Of a stretch of 7,719 bases of DNA, positions 1-5,128 are shown one piece after another. The stretch is from Alphaproteobacteria bacterium (GTDB taxonomy: Bacteria; Pseudomonadota; Alphaproteobacteria; RF32; CAG-239), in assembly GCA_017964705.1 (NCBI GenBank), contig JAGCRL010000127.1, positions 1-7,719 of the forward strand. The letters are read 5' to 3'. Position numbers and translations under genes: made by a program. A model generated the notes under the pieces. It searched no databases. It was not told where the DNA came from and saw only the letters and a list, made by a program, of their open reading frames with translations. Every line of letters begins with the position of its first letter. Position 1 is the stretch's first letter.

Positions 1-175
1 CTACAAAAGCAGCTTGTAAAGAAGGCTCTATGCGAATAACTTTGGCGGTAAATATATTGCCTTTAATTTGTTTTTTGGCACTGGATTCAAATTCGACATC
101 TTCAACCTTGTTCCCATCTAATATAACCACGCGGGTTTCTTCCGGTTGCGTGTCATCTATCAACATCTTTTTCAT
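1..175 (-). CDS. rne: Ribonuclease E/G, N-terminal fragment (runs off the left edge)
   Basis: This is the 5' end of an RNase E/G gene, of which 58 codons are inside the window. The translation starts MKKMLIDDTQPEETRVVI and continues with a GN.VEDVEFES segment and then KGNIFTAKVIRIEPSLQAAFV. This matches the RNase E/G amino terminus leading into the S1 RNA-binding domain, where GNI(Y/F)...V.R(I/V)EPSL(E/Q)AAFV is a family signature. RNase E is the main endonuclease of bacterial mRNA decay and rRNA/tRNA processing and scaffolds the degradosome. The start is the first ATG, with an AGGA purine tract at 187-190, about 11 nt upstream, so ribosome binding is only moderate. RNase E is preferred over RNase G because of the PEETRVV...EFES pattern typical of alphaproteobacterial Rne, but the C-terminal half that would settle it is outside the window. 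Confidence 0.93.
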   Translation of the reverse strand, partial: MKKMLIDDTQPEETRVVILDGNKVEDVEFESSAKKQIKGNIFTAKVIRIEPSLQAAFV

Positions 176-429
176 AACTTTTTATTTCCTAACTAATAAT
201 TATCGTCCCTTATGTTTGAACGATATCTTGTTTATGCTGTAACGTCAGTAATTGGTTTGGGGTTTCTTATTGTTGATTACATACCAAAGCAATATACCGG
301 ATATTTTGTTTGTGCGGCGATAACGCCAAAATCCTCTCGTCGGAAGGCAGGACACAGGAGGAACTTCCTCTTGATTAATTGCGATTGTGCCGATGCTTCC
401 AGACATCTCCTATGTTTAAACAAAACATC
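176..429 (-). promoter_or_regulatory. Long 5' untranslated leader of rne
   Basis: Between the predicted transcription start and the rne ATG lie about 254 nt without a convincing gene on either strand. Small stem-loops can be drawn, including GGCG-ATAA-CGCC at 318-329 and GAGGA-N3-TCCTC at 358-370. The E. coli rne mRNA has a long leader (about 360 nt) through which RNase E autoregulates its own mRNA stability. A similar role here is inferred from position and length only. A 53-codon minus-strand ORF (245-406) and a 76-codon plus-strand ORF (212-442) cross the stretch, but neither has a usable Shine-Dalgarno or recognisable protein character. Confidence 0.4.
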
Positions 430-435
430 GTTTCT

Positions 436-464
436 CTTATAACTTCTTTTTTTGTGAAAGGCAA
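436..464 (-). promoter_or_regulatory. Probable rne promoter
   Basis: On the minus strand a TTGCCT -35 hexamer (464 to 459) is separated by exactly 17 bp from a TATAAG -10 hexamer (441 to 436). Transcription would start near 429 and give an rne leader of about 254 nt. The -35 overlaps one arm of the inverted repeat at 458-480. This is read from consensus matching only. Confidence 0.5.
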
Positions 465-480
465 GTGAAATATTTGCCTT
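458..480. repeat. Inverted repeat AAGGCAA-N9-TTGCCTT at the rne promoter
   Basis: Two perfect 7-bp arms (458-464 and 474-480) flank a 9-bp AT-rich spacer. The left arm coincides with the -35 of the proposed rne promoter, so a regulator bound here could block it. The other reading is a weak plus-strand terminator, because a T-rich stretch follows near 488-496, but no plus-strand gene ends here. Confidence 0.4.
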
Positions 481-514
481 CAGATATATTTTTTTGATTT
501 GATGTTTAAAGGGG

Positions 515-544
515 TTGACAAGGTGTCACCAATGGATTTATGAT
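515..544 (+). promoter_or_regulatory. Strong promoter upstream of the endolysin leader
   Basis: A perfect TTGACA (515-520) lies 18 bp from TATGAT (539-544, five of six consensus bases). Transcription would begin near 550. The first intrinsic terminator starts only about 12 nt later, so the default product would be an RNA of roughly 40 nt unless the terminators are overcome. Confidence 0.65.
516..530. promoter_or_regulatory. Operator-like dyads on the endolysin promoter
   Basis: Two overlapping dyads sit on the promoter. TGACA-AGG-TGTCA (516-528) covers the -35 hexamer, and GGTG-T-CACC (522-530) lies in the spacer. Their location suits a repressor site. No known operator consensus is matched; the alphaproteobacterial LexA GAAC/GTTC half-sites are absent here. 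Confidence 0.35.
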
Positions 545-561
545 TTTTAAGATAGGATTTT

Positions 562-589
562 AGTCTGCCGATTTGGCGGGCTTTTTTTT
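562..589 (+). terminator. Intrinsic terminator 1 before the endolysin
   Basis: AGTCTGCC (562-569) pairs with GGCGGGCT (575-582) through eight pairs, including G-U wobbles, across the loop GATTT. A run of eight T follows (582-589). This is a textbook rho-independent terminator on the plus strand. Confidence 0.8.
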
Positions 590-596
590 GTTTTTT

Positions 597-628
597 AAGG
601 GAGTATCTTATGGTGCTCCCTTTTTTTT
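597..628 (+). terminator. Intrinsic terminator 2 before the endolysin
   Basis: AAGGGAG (597-603) pairs perfectly with CTCCCTT (616-622) around a 12-nt loop, followed by T to 628. It is in tandem with the terminator only 8 bp upstream. An in-frame ATG at 610 lies in this loop, which argues against that codon being the start of the endolysin. Confidence 0.72.
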
Positions 629-636
629 ATGGGGAG
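616..636 (+). promoter_or_regulatory. Endolysin ribosome-binding site, possibly sequestered
   Basis: The Shine-Dalgarno GGGGAG (631-636) is 6 nt before the ATG at 643 and decides that start. It is complementary to CTCCC at 616-620, the same segment that forms the 3' arm of terminator 2. The CTCCC segment can therefore pair either upstream (terminator) or downstream (masking the ribosome site), but not both at once. Confidence 0.4.
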
Positions 637-642
637 ATGAAA

Positions 643-1128
643 ATGATTGAGCAATGTATGGAGGAATGGGTTAAGAGATTGATTTTCCATGAAGGAATGA
701 GTTTGATGCCGTATTATTGCCCTGCAGGTAAATTGACAATCGGAGTGGGGAGAAACTTGGAGGATAATCCTTTAACAGAAGAGGAAAAACGGGCGTTGGG
801 GGATTATATGCATGGTATTACGGAAAATGGGGCTAAAATGTTGCTTAGAAATGATATTGTTGCTTGCTATGCGGTGCTGAAAAAATCGGTTAAAATGTTT
901 GATAAACTCTCAGCAGACAGGCAGTATGCATTGCTTGATATGTGTTTTCAGCTGGGATGGAAGGGACTTAAAAAATTTAAGAGAATGCTTAAAGAAATTG
1001 AACGGGAAAATTTTGATATGGCTGCATTTGAATGTTTGACTTCTGCATATGCCAGACAAACACCAAAAAGAGCCAGACGAATAGCCAGAACAATTAAATT
1101 CGGTTATTGGAGTGTGGCGGATCATTAA
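643..1128 (+). CDS. Phage-type lysozyme / endolysin, GH24 (T4 lysozyme family), Cys variant
   Basis: The 161-aa product is the usual size for a T4-type lysozyme, which cleaves the MurNAc-GlcNAc bond of peptidoglycan. The catalytic region is HEG (E17), then Cys26 nine residues later, then KLTIGVGRN with T32. This is the family's E-x8-(D/C)-x5-T arrangement with Cys where T4 lysozyme has Asp20. The carboxy half keeps the T4-like pattern: a Q.GW.G...F.RML segment, then QTPKRARR (139-146), equivalent to QTPNRAKR in T4. There is no signal peptide or SAR-type helix, so release would need a holin or another route, and none is visible nearby. Start 643 is chosen for its GGGGAG site; an upstream in-frame ATG at 610 lies inside a terminator loop. 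No terminator follows, and the stop overlaps the convergent permease stop. Family assignment is firm; a domesticated phage gene is inferred. Confidence 0.9.
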   Translation: MIEQCMEEWVKRLIFHEGMSLMPYYCPAGKLTIGVGRNLEDNPLTEEEKRALGDYMHGITENGAKMLLRNDIVACYAVLKKSVKMFDKLSADRQYALLDMCFQLGWKGLKKFKRMLKEIERENFDMAAFECLTSAYARQTPKRARRIARTIKFGYWSVADH

Positions 1129-2456
1129 ATGAAAAAGCTTAAGTATAAATATAGGGCGGCAAACAGGATGCTGATTATCATGACGGGAATCGACCAAATC
1201 ATAAATCTTAAGAAATTAATCGGGCGATTTTCACGAGCGGCAATACCGGCTACAATAACGTTTGCAGAGGCGCCGATGAGTGTTCCGTTACCGCCTAAAC
1301 AAGCACCTAGTGATAAGGCCCACCAAACAGGCATCATTACTTCACGTCCGCCAATGCTTTCTTCCATTGCTTTTAAGGTTGGAATCATGGTGGCAACAAA
1401 AGGTATGTTATCAACAACGGCAGAAAATACCGCGGAACCGCCTAGAATTATGAAGACGCTTTTTTTGATGCTGCCGTTTGTCAGCTTGATGAAATAATCG
1501 CCGGCTTGTTGTAAAAATCCGCTGGTTTCTAATGCGCCGACAATAATGAACAAGCCGGTGAAAAAGAAAATGGTGGTCCAATCAATGTGATTTAAGATAT
1601 TTTCTACTTTTTCATCACTTTCCCGATGAGGTTTTTTGAAAGTATATAATAATAGCAACAAGGCGGCTCCCAGCAGGGCAATGAAACCGTTTTCCAGCCC
1701 GATATGTTCGGCTAAGACAAAGCCGGTGATAACTGTAAATAGAATGGCTAAAGATTTGTGAAGCAAATGAAAATCGGTGATTGCATCTTTTGCATTAAGA
1801 TTCATTACTAAAGCTTTGTTTTCTGGCGAAGCTTTCATGGTTGGTCCCCAAAAATGGAGGAACAACACAATTAAGGCCATCATGATTAAAATAACTGCCG
1901 GGGTTAAATATAACAGAAAATCCGTAAAGCTTAAGCCAAGGGCGGAACCGATTAAAATATTAGGGGGATCGCCGATTAGGGTGGCAGTGCCGCCAATGTT
2001 GGAGGCAAAAATGTTTATCAGCAAATATGGGTAGGGGTTTACTTCTAACTTTTGAGTAATTTGCAGTGAAACCGGAACAATCAGCAAAACGGTGGTTACA
2101 TTATCTAAAAAGGCAGAAAATACCGCGGTAACGATGGCTAAAACTACCATAACACGAGCGGGATCTGCTTTTACTTTTTGAGTGCCCCAGATGGCAACGT
2201 ATTGAAATATGCCGGAACGTTCCGTAATGTTGATGATAATCATCATGCCGGCTAAAAGTGACAGAGTGTTAAAGTCTATGGCGGCAATGGCTTGTTGTTG
2301 GGTTATGACGCCTAAGATGATTAACATACTGGCGAGCATGGTGGTTATGACCGCGCGATTGAGCTTTTCGGTAAAAAGTAAAAGATAACATAACCCCATA
2401 GCCATTAGAGCGATGGTTTGGTTGGTAAACGGGGTTAAGTTTGTCAGCGGCGGCAT
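1125..2456 (-). CDS. ArsB/NhaD-superfamily permease (P-protein-like), copy A
   Basis: A 443-aa polytopic inner-membrane transporter of the ion transporter superfamily (CitMHS/ArsB/NhaD type, closest in style to the P-protein/OCA2 permeases). Two structural halves each carry the expected motif pair: DNVTT (118-122) and SNIGGTATLIGDPPN (152-166) in the first, DNIPF (349-353) and GGNGTLIGASAN (388-399) in the second. The hydrophilic stretch at about 205-230 and the PHRESDEKVEN region (276-286) are the loops between halves. Members move anions or exchange Na+/H+; the substrate cannot be read from sequence. It is the downstream gene of a two-gene operon, 12 bp after its paralogue, with an AAGGA site just before the ATG. 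Its last 4 bp overlap the endolysin gene tail to tail, and no minus-strand terminator is apparent. Confidence 0.9.
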   Translation of the reverse strand: MPPLTNLTPFTNQTIALMAMGLCYLLLFTEKLNRAVITTMLASMLIILGVITQQQAIAAIDFNTLSLLAGMMIIINITERSGIFQYVAIWGTQKVKADPARVMVVLAIVTAVFSAFLDNVTTVLLIVPVSLQITQKLEVNPYPYLLINIFASNIGGTATLIGDPPNILIGSALGLSFTDFLLYLTPAVILIMMALIVLFLHFWGPTMKASPENKALVMNLNAKDAITDFHLLHKSLAILFTVITGFVLAEHIGLENGFIALLGAALLLLLYTFKKPHRESDEKVENILNHIDWTTIFFFTGLFIIVGALETSGFLQQAGDYFIKLTNGSIKKSVFIILGGSAVFSAVVDNIPFVATMIPTLKAMEESIGGREVMMPVWWALSLGACLGGNGTLIGASANVIVAGIAARENRPINFLRFMIWSIPVMIISILFAALYLYLSFFI

Positions 2457-2468
2457 AGAATAAGTCCT

Positions 2469-3785
2469 TTACATAAAATGTCTTACATATAAATAAGCAG
2501 AGGCTATAAGAACGGATATTAACATGACCGGTATAGACCAAAGCAAAAATTTAAGGAAGTTGATGGCTTTGCCTTCACGGGCGGCAATACCTGCTACAAT
2601 AACGTTTGCAGAGGCGGCGATTAGAGAACCGTTGCCGCCGAAACAGGAGCCGATGGATAAGGCCCACCAAACGGGCATCATGGCTTCACGACCACCGAGA
2701 CTTTCTTCCATGGTTTTTAACAGGGGAATCATGGTGGCAACAAAAGGTATGTTATCTATTGCCGCAGATAACAGAGCAGAAGACCATAACACCAGATAAG
2801 TGGCTTTTTGAATGCTGCCTTCTACCAAAGCAAGAGCTTGATGACCGAGATATTCTAAAATGCCAGCGATTTCTAGACCGTATACCAAGGCAAATAAACC
2901 GGTGAAAAAGAAAATGGTGGTCCAATCAACTAAAGAAAAAGCCTCTTCGGTTTTGACATCGCGTTCCTGATGAGGCAGGCCCAATGTGTATAAGGCTAAT
3001 AATAAAGAGGCACCGAATATGGCAATGGTGCCGTTTTGAACATGATATTTTTCGCCGAAAATAAAACCGCTGATGGTTAAAACTAAAACGCTAAGAGATT
3101 TGAATAAAAGTTTGGTATCGGTGATGCAATCATATGCGTTGATGCTCATAACTTCTTTTTGAGCTGCAGGAGAAGTGCTCAGACGACGGCCGTAAATTAA
3201 GTCAAATGCCAGAATAAGCAAAAGCAAACAGCCGACAACAAGAGGGGTTAATTCGATTAAGAAATTTGTAAAACCTAAGTCTATGGCGCCACCGATGATG
3301 ATGTTTGGCGGATCACCGATTAAGGTGGCAGTGCCGCCGATATTGGAGGAAAAGATTTCCATTAACAAATACGGATAAGCATTCAATTTGAGCTTACGTG
3401 TTGTTTCAATGGTTACCGGAACAATCAGTAAAACGGTGGTTACATTGTCTAAAAAAGCGGATAAAACTGCTGTTACTATTCCTAATACAGCCAATAAGCC
3501 GCGAGGATTGGCTTTAACCAACTTGGCAGAAAAAGTGGCGGCAAATTGGAAAGCACCGGATTTTTCGGTTATGCCGACAATAATCATCATGCCGATTAAT
3601 AGGGCAATGGTATTAAAATCTATGCCTTTGATGGCTTCCGCATAACTTAGAATGCCGAATAAAATCATGGCACCGGCACCTAACAGGACGGTAACGGCGC
3701 GGTTTAGTTTTTCTGTGAACAATACCAAATAACTCAAAATAAGTATGATACTGGCAATGGCTGTATTGCTAGGCCAAAACGGCAT
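2469..3785 (-). CDS. ArsB/NhaD-superfamily permease (P-protein-like), copy B
   Basis: A 438-aa integral membrane transporter paralogous to the following gene along its whole length. It shares the same motif set: DNVTT (113-117), SNIGGTATLIGDPPN (147-161), DNIPF (344-348) and GGNGSLIAASAN (383-394). The Asp-Asn and Gly-rich re-entrant motifs in each half are those of the ArsB/NhaD/P-permease group. The start is supported by GGAGAA about 6 nt before the ATG, and this is the first gene of the operon. Divergence from copy A is concentrated in the N-terminus, the 195-220 loop and the 305-335 segment, while motif regions are nearly identical even in DNA. The pair may have different substrates or act together as a heteromer; neither is shown by sequence. 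The substrate class (anion versus Na+/H+) is unresolved. Confidence 0.9.
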   Translation of the reverse strand: MPFWPSNTAIASIILILSYLVLFTEKLNRAVTVLLGAGAMILFGILSYAEAIKGIDFNTIALLIGMMIIVGITEKSGAFQFAATFSAKLVKANPRGLLAVLGIVTAVLSAFLDNVTTVLLIVPVTIETTRKLKLNAYPYLLMEIFSSNIGGTATLIGDPPNIIIGGAIDLGFTNFLIELTPLVVGCLLLLILAFDLIYGRRLSTSPAAQKEVMSINAYDCITDTKLLFKSLSVLVLTISGFIFGEKYHVQNGTIAIFGASLLLALYTLGLPHQERDVKTEEAFSLVDWTTIFFFTGLFALVYGLEIAGILEYLGHQALALVEGSIQKATYLVLWSSALLSAAIDNIPFVATMIPLLKTMEESLGGREAMMPVWWALSIGSCFGGNGSLIAASANVIVAGIAAREGKAINFLKFLLWSIPVMLISVLIASAYLYVRHFM

Positions 3786-3814
3786 TTCTGTTCTCCATTT
3801 TTTAATTAATAGAT

Positions 3815-3820
3815 ATTATA
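3815..3820 (-). promoter_or_regulatory. Candidate -10 of the permease operon
   Basis: A perfect TATAAT is read on the minus strand (3820 to 3815) about 30 bp before the permease ATG, giving a leader of about 22 nt. No good -35 hexamer is present at 16-18 bp; the region is very AT-rich, so this call rests on the -10 alone. Confidence 0.4.
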
Positions 3821-3906
3821 TAATACCAAAGGTTAATAAATAAATACTAAGTGAAAAATAAAAATGTTTTAGAGGGTGTTTTTTAAGAGTGATTGTTAAA
3901 AAAAAC

Positions 3907-3935
3907 TTGTATTTATTTTTTTTAGAGTGTAGAAG
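3907..3935 (+). promoter_or_regulatory. Candidate tRNA-Ala promoter
   Basis: TTGTAT (3907-3912) and TAGAAG (3930-3935) are separated by 17 bp. Initiation near 3942 would leave a 5' leader of only about 6 nt for RNase P to remove. Both hexamers are imperfect. Confidence 0.35.
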
Positions 3936-3947
3936 TGTTTTCAGCAT

Positions 3948-4023
3948 GGGGGTATAGCTCAGTTGGGAGAGCGAATGGTTCGCAATCATTAGGTCGGCGG
4001 TTCGATCCCGCTTACCTCCACCA
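3948..4023 (+). tRNA. tRNA-Ala, anticodon CGC
   Basis: The 76-nt cloverleaf is complete. The acceptor GGGGGTA pairs with TACCTCC, the D arm is GCTC/GAGC, and the anticodon stem AATGG/TCATT encloses loop TTCGCAA. The T arm is GGCGG/CCGCT with loop TTCGATC, followed by A73 and an encoded CCA (4021-4023). Anticodon CGC (positions 34-36) reads GCG. The acceptor has G3:U70, the classic identity element for alanyl-tRNA synthetase, which confirms Ala. It stands alone with its own terminator. There is no integrase or repeated 3' fragment of the tRNA in the window that would indicate use as an attachment site. Confidence 0.97.
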
Positions 4024-4031
4024 ATTAAAAT

Positions 4032-4062
4032 AAAAAAGCAGGGTTTATCCCTGTTTTTTTTT
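4032..4062 (+). terminator. Intrinsic terminator after tRNA-Ala
   Basis: CAGGG (4039-4043) pairs with CCCTG (4049-4053) around TTTAT. A run of nine T follows (4054-4062) and an A tract precedes, which can extend the stem. It lies 8 bp after the tRNA CCA end. Confidence 0.8.
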
Positions 4063-4075
4063 GAATATATTCGGC

Positions 4076-4104
4076 TTGACTCTGATAGTTTTTTTATTTA
4101 AGGT
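4076..4104 (+). promoter_or_regulatory. Candidate promoter for the 138-aa gene
   Basis: TTGACT (4076-4081) is 17 bp from TAAGGT (4099-4104), giving initiation near 4111. This places the ATG at 4105 upstream of the transcript and supports the start at 4165. A perfect 10-bp palindrome GAATATATTC (4063-4072) lies just upstream of the -35. Confidence 0.4.
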
Positions 4105-4164
4105 ATGCGCTATAGACCCTATTATTACACGAATAAATTATTAATAACTAAAAATATTATTATT

Positions 4165-4581
4165 ATGAGTGAAAAAGAAGAAATTTTAAAAGAGCTGAAA
4201 GATGCTTTTCCATTGTTTGAAATTGAAATGCTCTCTACAGAGCAACGCGGCAACAAAAGTTTAATTGTGGTCAAAGGTTTTTCACAAAACGGCAATATTG
4301 ATGATTGGTATAGTAGAACAGTATATCCGATTTGGTGGGAAATGATTAGTATATTAGACAACTACAAAAGGGGGCTGCGTAGCTTTCGGTTGTTGTTTGT
4401 TCGCGGCAATCAGTTTATGCTTCATTCTCCGAATGTCGATTGCGGTGATGTGTTTCGAGAATTTAAGGAACTACTTTACAAAGATATCTCCGGTTATGAC
4501 AGTATGCAACGTTATGTTGGCGAATGCCGAGATATTAATGAGCTTTTGGAGTACCTTACTACAACACAAATCTGGTTCTGA
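4165..4581 (+). CDS. Hypothetical protein, 138 aa
   Basis: I do not recognise this protein. It begins MSEKEEILKELKDAF and is a soluble, mixed-charge protein with no signal peptide or membrane segment. The middle is aromatic-rich (DDWYSRTVYPIWWEMISILDNY), a LRSFRLLFVRG strand-like segment follows, and the carboxy end is an acidic helix ELLEYLTTTQIWF. The reading frame is open upstream to an ATG at 4105, but a candidate promoter places transcription start near 4111, so 4165 is preferred. No Shine-Dalgarno precedes either ATG; the leader is almost entirely A/T, suggesting a start that relies on an unstructured leader. It is a single-gene unit bounded by the tRNA terminator and the bidirectional terminator at 4633-4664. 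Coding status rests on the long frame and protein-like composition. Confidence 0.72.
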   Translation: MSEKEEILKELKDAFPLFEIEMLSTEQRGNKSLIVVKGFSQNGNIDDWYSRTVYPIWWEMISILDNYKRGLRSFRLLFVRGNQFMLHSPNVDCGDVFREFKELLYKDISGYDSMQRYVGECRDINELLEYLTTTQIWF

Positions 4582-4632
4582 AAACACTTCCACTGCCGTT
4601 GAATGGAAAAAGACTTATTAAAATTGATAAAT

Positions 4633-4664
4633 AAAAAAGGGGTACCTTGAGGTATCCCTTTTTT
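4633..4664. terminator. Bidirectional intrinsic terminator
   Basis: A 14-bp stem with one G-U pair, AAAAAAGGGGTACC (4633-4646) with GGTATCCCTTTTTT (4651-4664), closes on TTGA. The A tract and T tract make it work on both strands. It serves the 138-aa gene from the left and the 58-aa small gene, whose stop is 8 bp away, from the right. Confidence 0.85.
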
Positions 4665-4671
4665 ATGTTGT

Positions 4672-4848
4672 TTAGTAGTCAAAGTAGCCAAATTTATCAA
4701 GCAACTTGACAATCGGCTCAAAGACAAGAAAGAACATACCGGTCAAAAATGCTCCGATGCGCATGGAAAAATCTACATCCGCATCACGACTGAAAATTAT
4801 TTTGAAGCAAGTTATGCAAAGCCAGTCGTTTTTTCCAAAACCGTTCAT
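4672..4848 (-). CDS. Small single-pass membrane protein, 58 aa, unknown function
   Basis: A short frame encodes a protein starting MNGFGKNDWLCITC. It contains a hydrophobic helix at about residues 31-50 (IGAFLTGMFFLVFEPIVKLL), preceded by R30 and followed by a DKFGYFDY tail. A C11-x2-C14 pair lies near the amino end. The case for a real gene is cumulative: a TTGACA promoter 90 bp upstream on the same strand, a stop codon 8 bp before a bidirectional terminator, and a sensible membrane protein composition. Against it, no Shine-Dalgarno precedes the ATG, and it is not a family I recognise. One Asp/Glu-containing helix with a short amphipathic tail would suit a small regulatory membrane peptide or a subunit of a larger complex, but that is inference. 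Its promoter carries the same dyad found upstream of the exported lysozyme-like gene. Confidence 0.5.
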   Translation of the reverse strand: MNGFGKNDWLCITCFKIIFSRDADVDFSMRIGAFLTGMFFLVFEPIVKLLDKFGYFDY

Positions 4849-4912
4849 TGTTTTTGTTATTTAAGTGAATATAATATATTGATAATAAGAATAATAATTG
4901 CTATTTCAGAAT

Positions 4913-4943
4913 AGATTAGCAGGAGGTATTTGAGTTGTCAAAT
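4913..4943 (-). promoter_or_regulatory. Promoter of the 58-aa gene with overlapping dyad ATTTGA-N4-TCAAAT
   Basis: On the minus strand TTGACA (4941 to 4936) is followed after 17 bp by TAATCT (4918 to 4913). The -35 lies inside a perfect 6-bp-arm dyad, ATTTGA-GTTG-TCAAAT on the plus strand (4928-4943). The 17 bp at 4927-4943 differ from 6485-6501 by a single base. The arrangement suits a repressor site over the -35. Confidence 0.55.
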
Positions 4944-4949
4944 TTTCTT

Positions 4950-5122
4950 TTAAAATATGAAATCCGCTGAGGTGTTTTTTTGAGGGAGTATTTCTCAGCG
5001 GATGTTTTGCTCCCCGAGGGAGAGATAGGGAGCTATTTGTGTTTCAACCTGAAGGGGAGATTTTTTTTGTATATTTTTAACTTACTTTTGTCACAATGTT
5101 GCCGCAGGTTAGTTTATTTTAT
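4950..5122 (-). ncRNA. Candidate C-rich-loop small RNA
   Basis: This is part of a 360-bp stretch (4849-5208) without a recognisable protein gene. Read on the minus strand from a promoter at 5157-5129, the RNA would be about 170 nt. A weak 5' hairpin comes first, then a single-stranded TCTCCCC segment (5060-5054). Next is a GCTCCC/GGGAGC hairpin (5033-5009) whose loop contains TCTCCCTC. Last is a 10-bp hairpin (5003-4962) whose 22-nt loop contains TACTCCCTC. The end is only moderately U-rich (TTTCATATTTT). Repeated exposed CUCCC is the style of anti-Shine-Dalgarno sRNAs; CcsR RNAs of Rhodobacter carry comparable CCUCCUCCC loops. The lysozyme-like gene upstream has no clear terminator, so it could instead be a 3'-UTR-derived RNA. 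The plus-strand reading (GGGAG repeats ending at a T tract, 5061-5068) cannot be excluded. Confidence 0.4.
4962..5003. repeat. Perfect 10-bp inverted repeat ATCCGCTGAG / CTCAGCGGAT
   Basis: Arms at 4962-4971 and 4994-5003 are perfectly complementary and separated by 22 nt. This is one of the strongest dyads in the window outside terminators and does not carry a strong T run directly after it on either strand, so it is more likely an RNA structural element than a simple terminator. Confidence 0.8.
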
Positions 5123-5128
5123 ATATTT

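Noticed and set aside
245..406. Minus-strand 53-codon ORF inside the rne leader
   Set aside because: The AGGAG before it directly abuts the ATG, leaving no spacing, and the peptide has no recognisable features; chance is likely.
212..442. Plus-strand 76-codon ORF beginning MFERYLVYAV
   Set aside because: No ribosome site or promoter, loses protein-like character after about residue 30, and is antisense to the rne leader.
610..642. Endolysin start at ATG 610, adding 11 residues
   Set aside because: That ATG is in the loop of terminator 2 without a ribosome-binding site, while ATG 643 has GGGGAG 6 nt upstream and gives the normal family N-terminus.
600..1130. Prophage or gene transfer agent around the endolysin
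   Set aside because: No integrase, holin, tail, capsid or terminase gene and no attachment repeats are visible; the neighbours are housekeeping or transport genes.
1129..3645. Plus-strand ORFs across the permease genes
   Set aside because: They are antisense shadows of well-conserved membrane protein genes, with low-complexity translations and no ribosome sites.
3948..4023. tRNA-Ala as an integration site for a mobile element
   Set aside because: No duplicated tRNA 3' fragment or recombinase was found within the window.
4927..4943. FNR/FixK box reading of the shared dyad
   Set aside because: FNR-type sites are TTGA-N6-TCAA; both copies here have N4 between the half-sites.
4961..5068. 6S RNA, SRP RNA or tmRNA in the dyad-rich intergenic region
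   Set aside because: Signature sequences of these RNAs were not found on either strand; the structure is a series of short hairpins.
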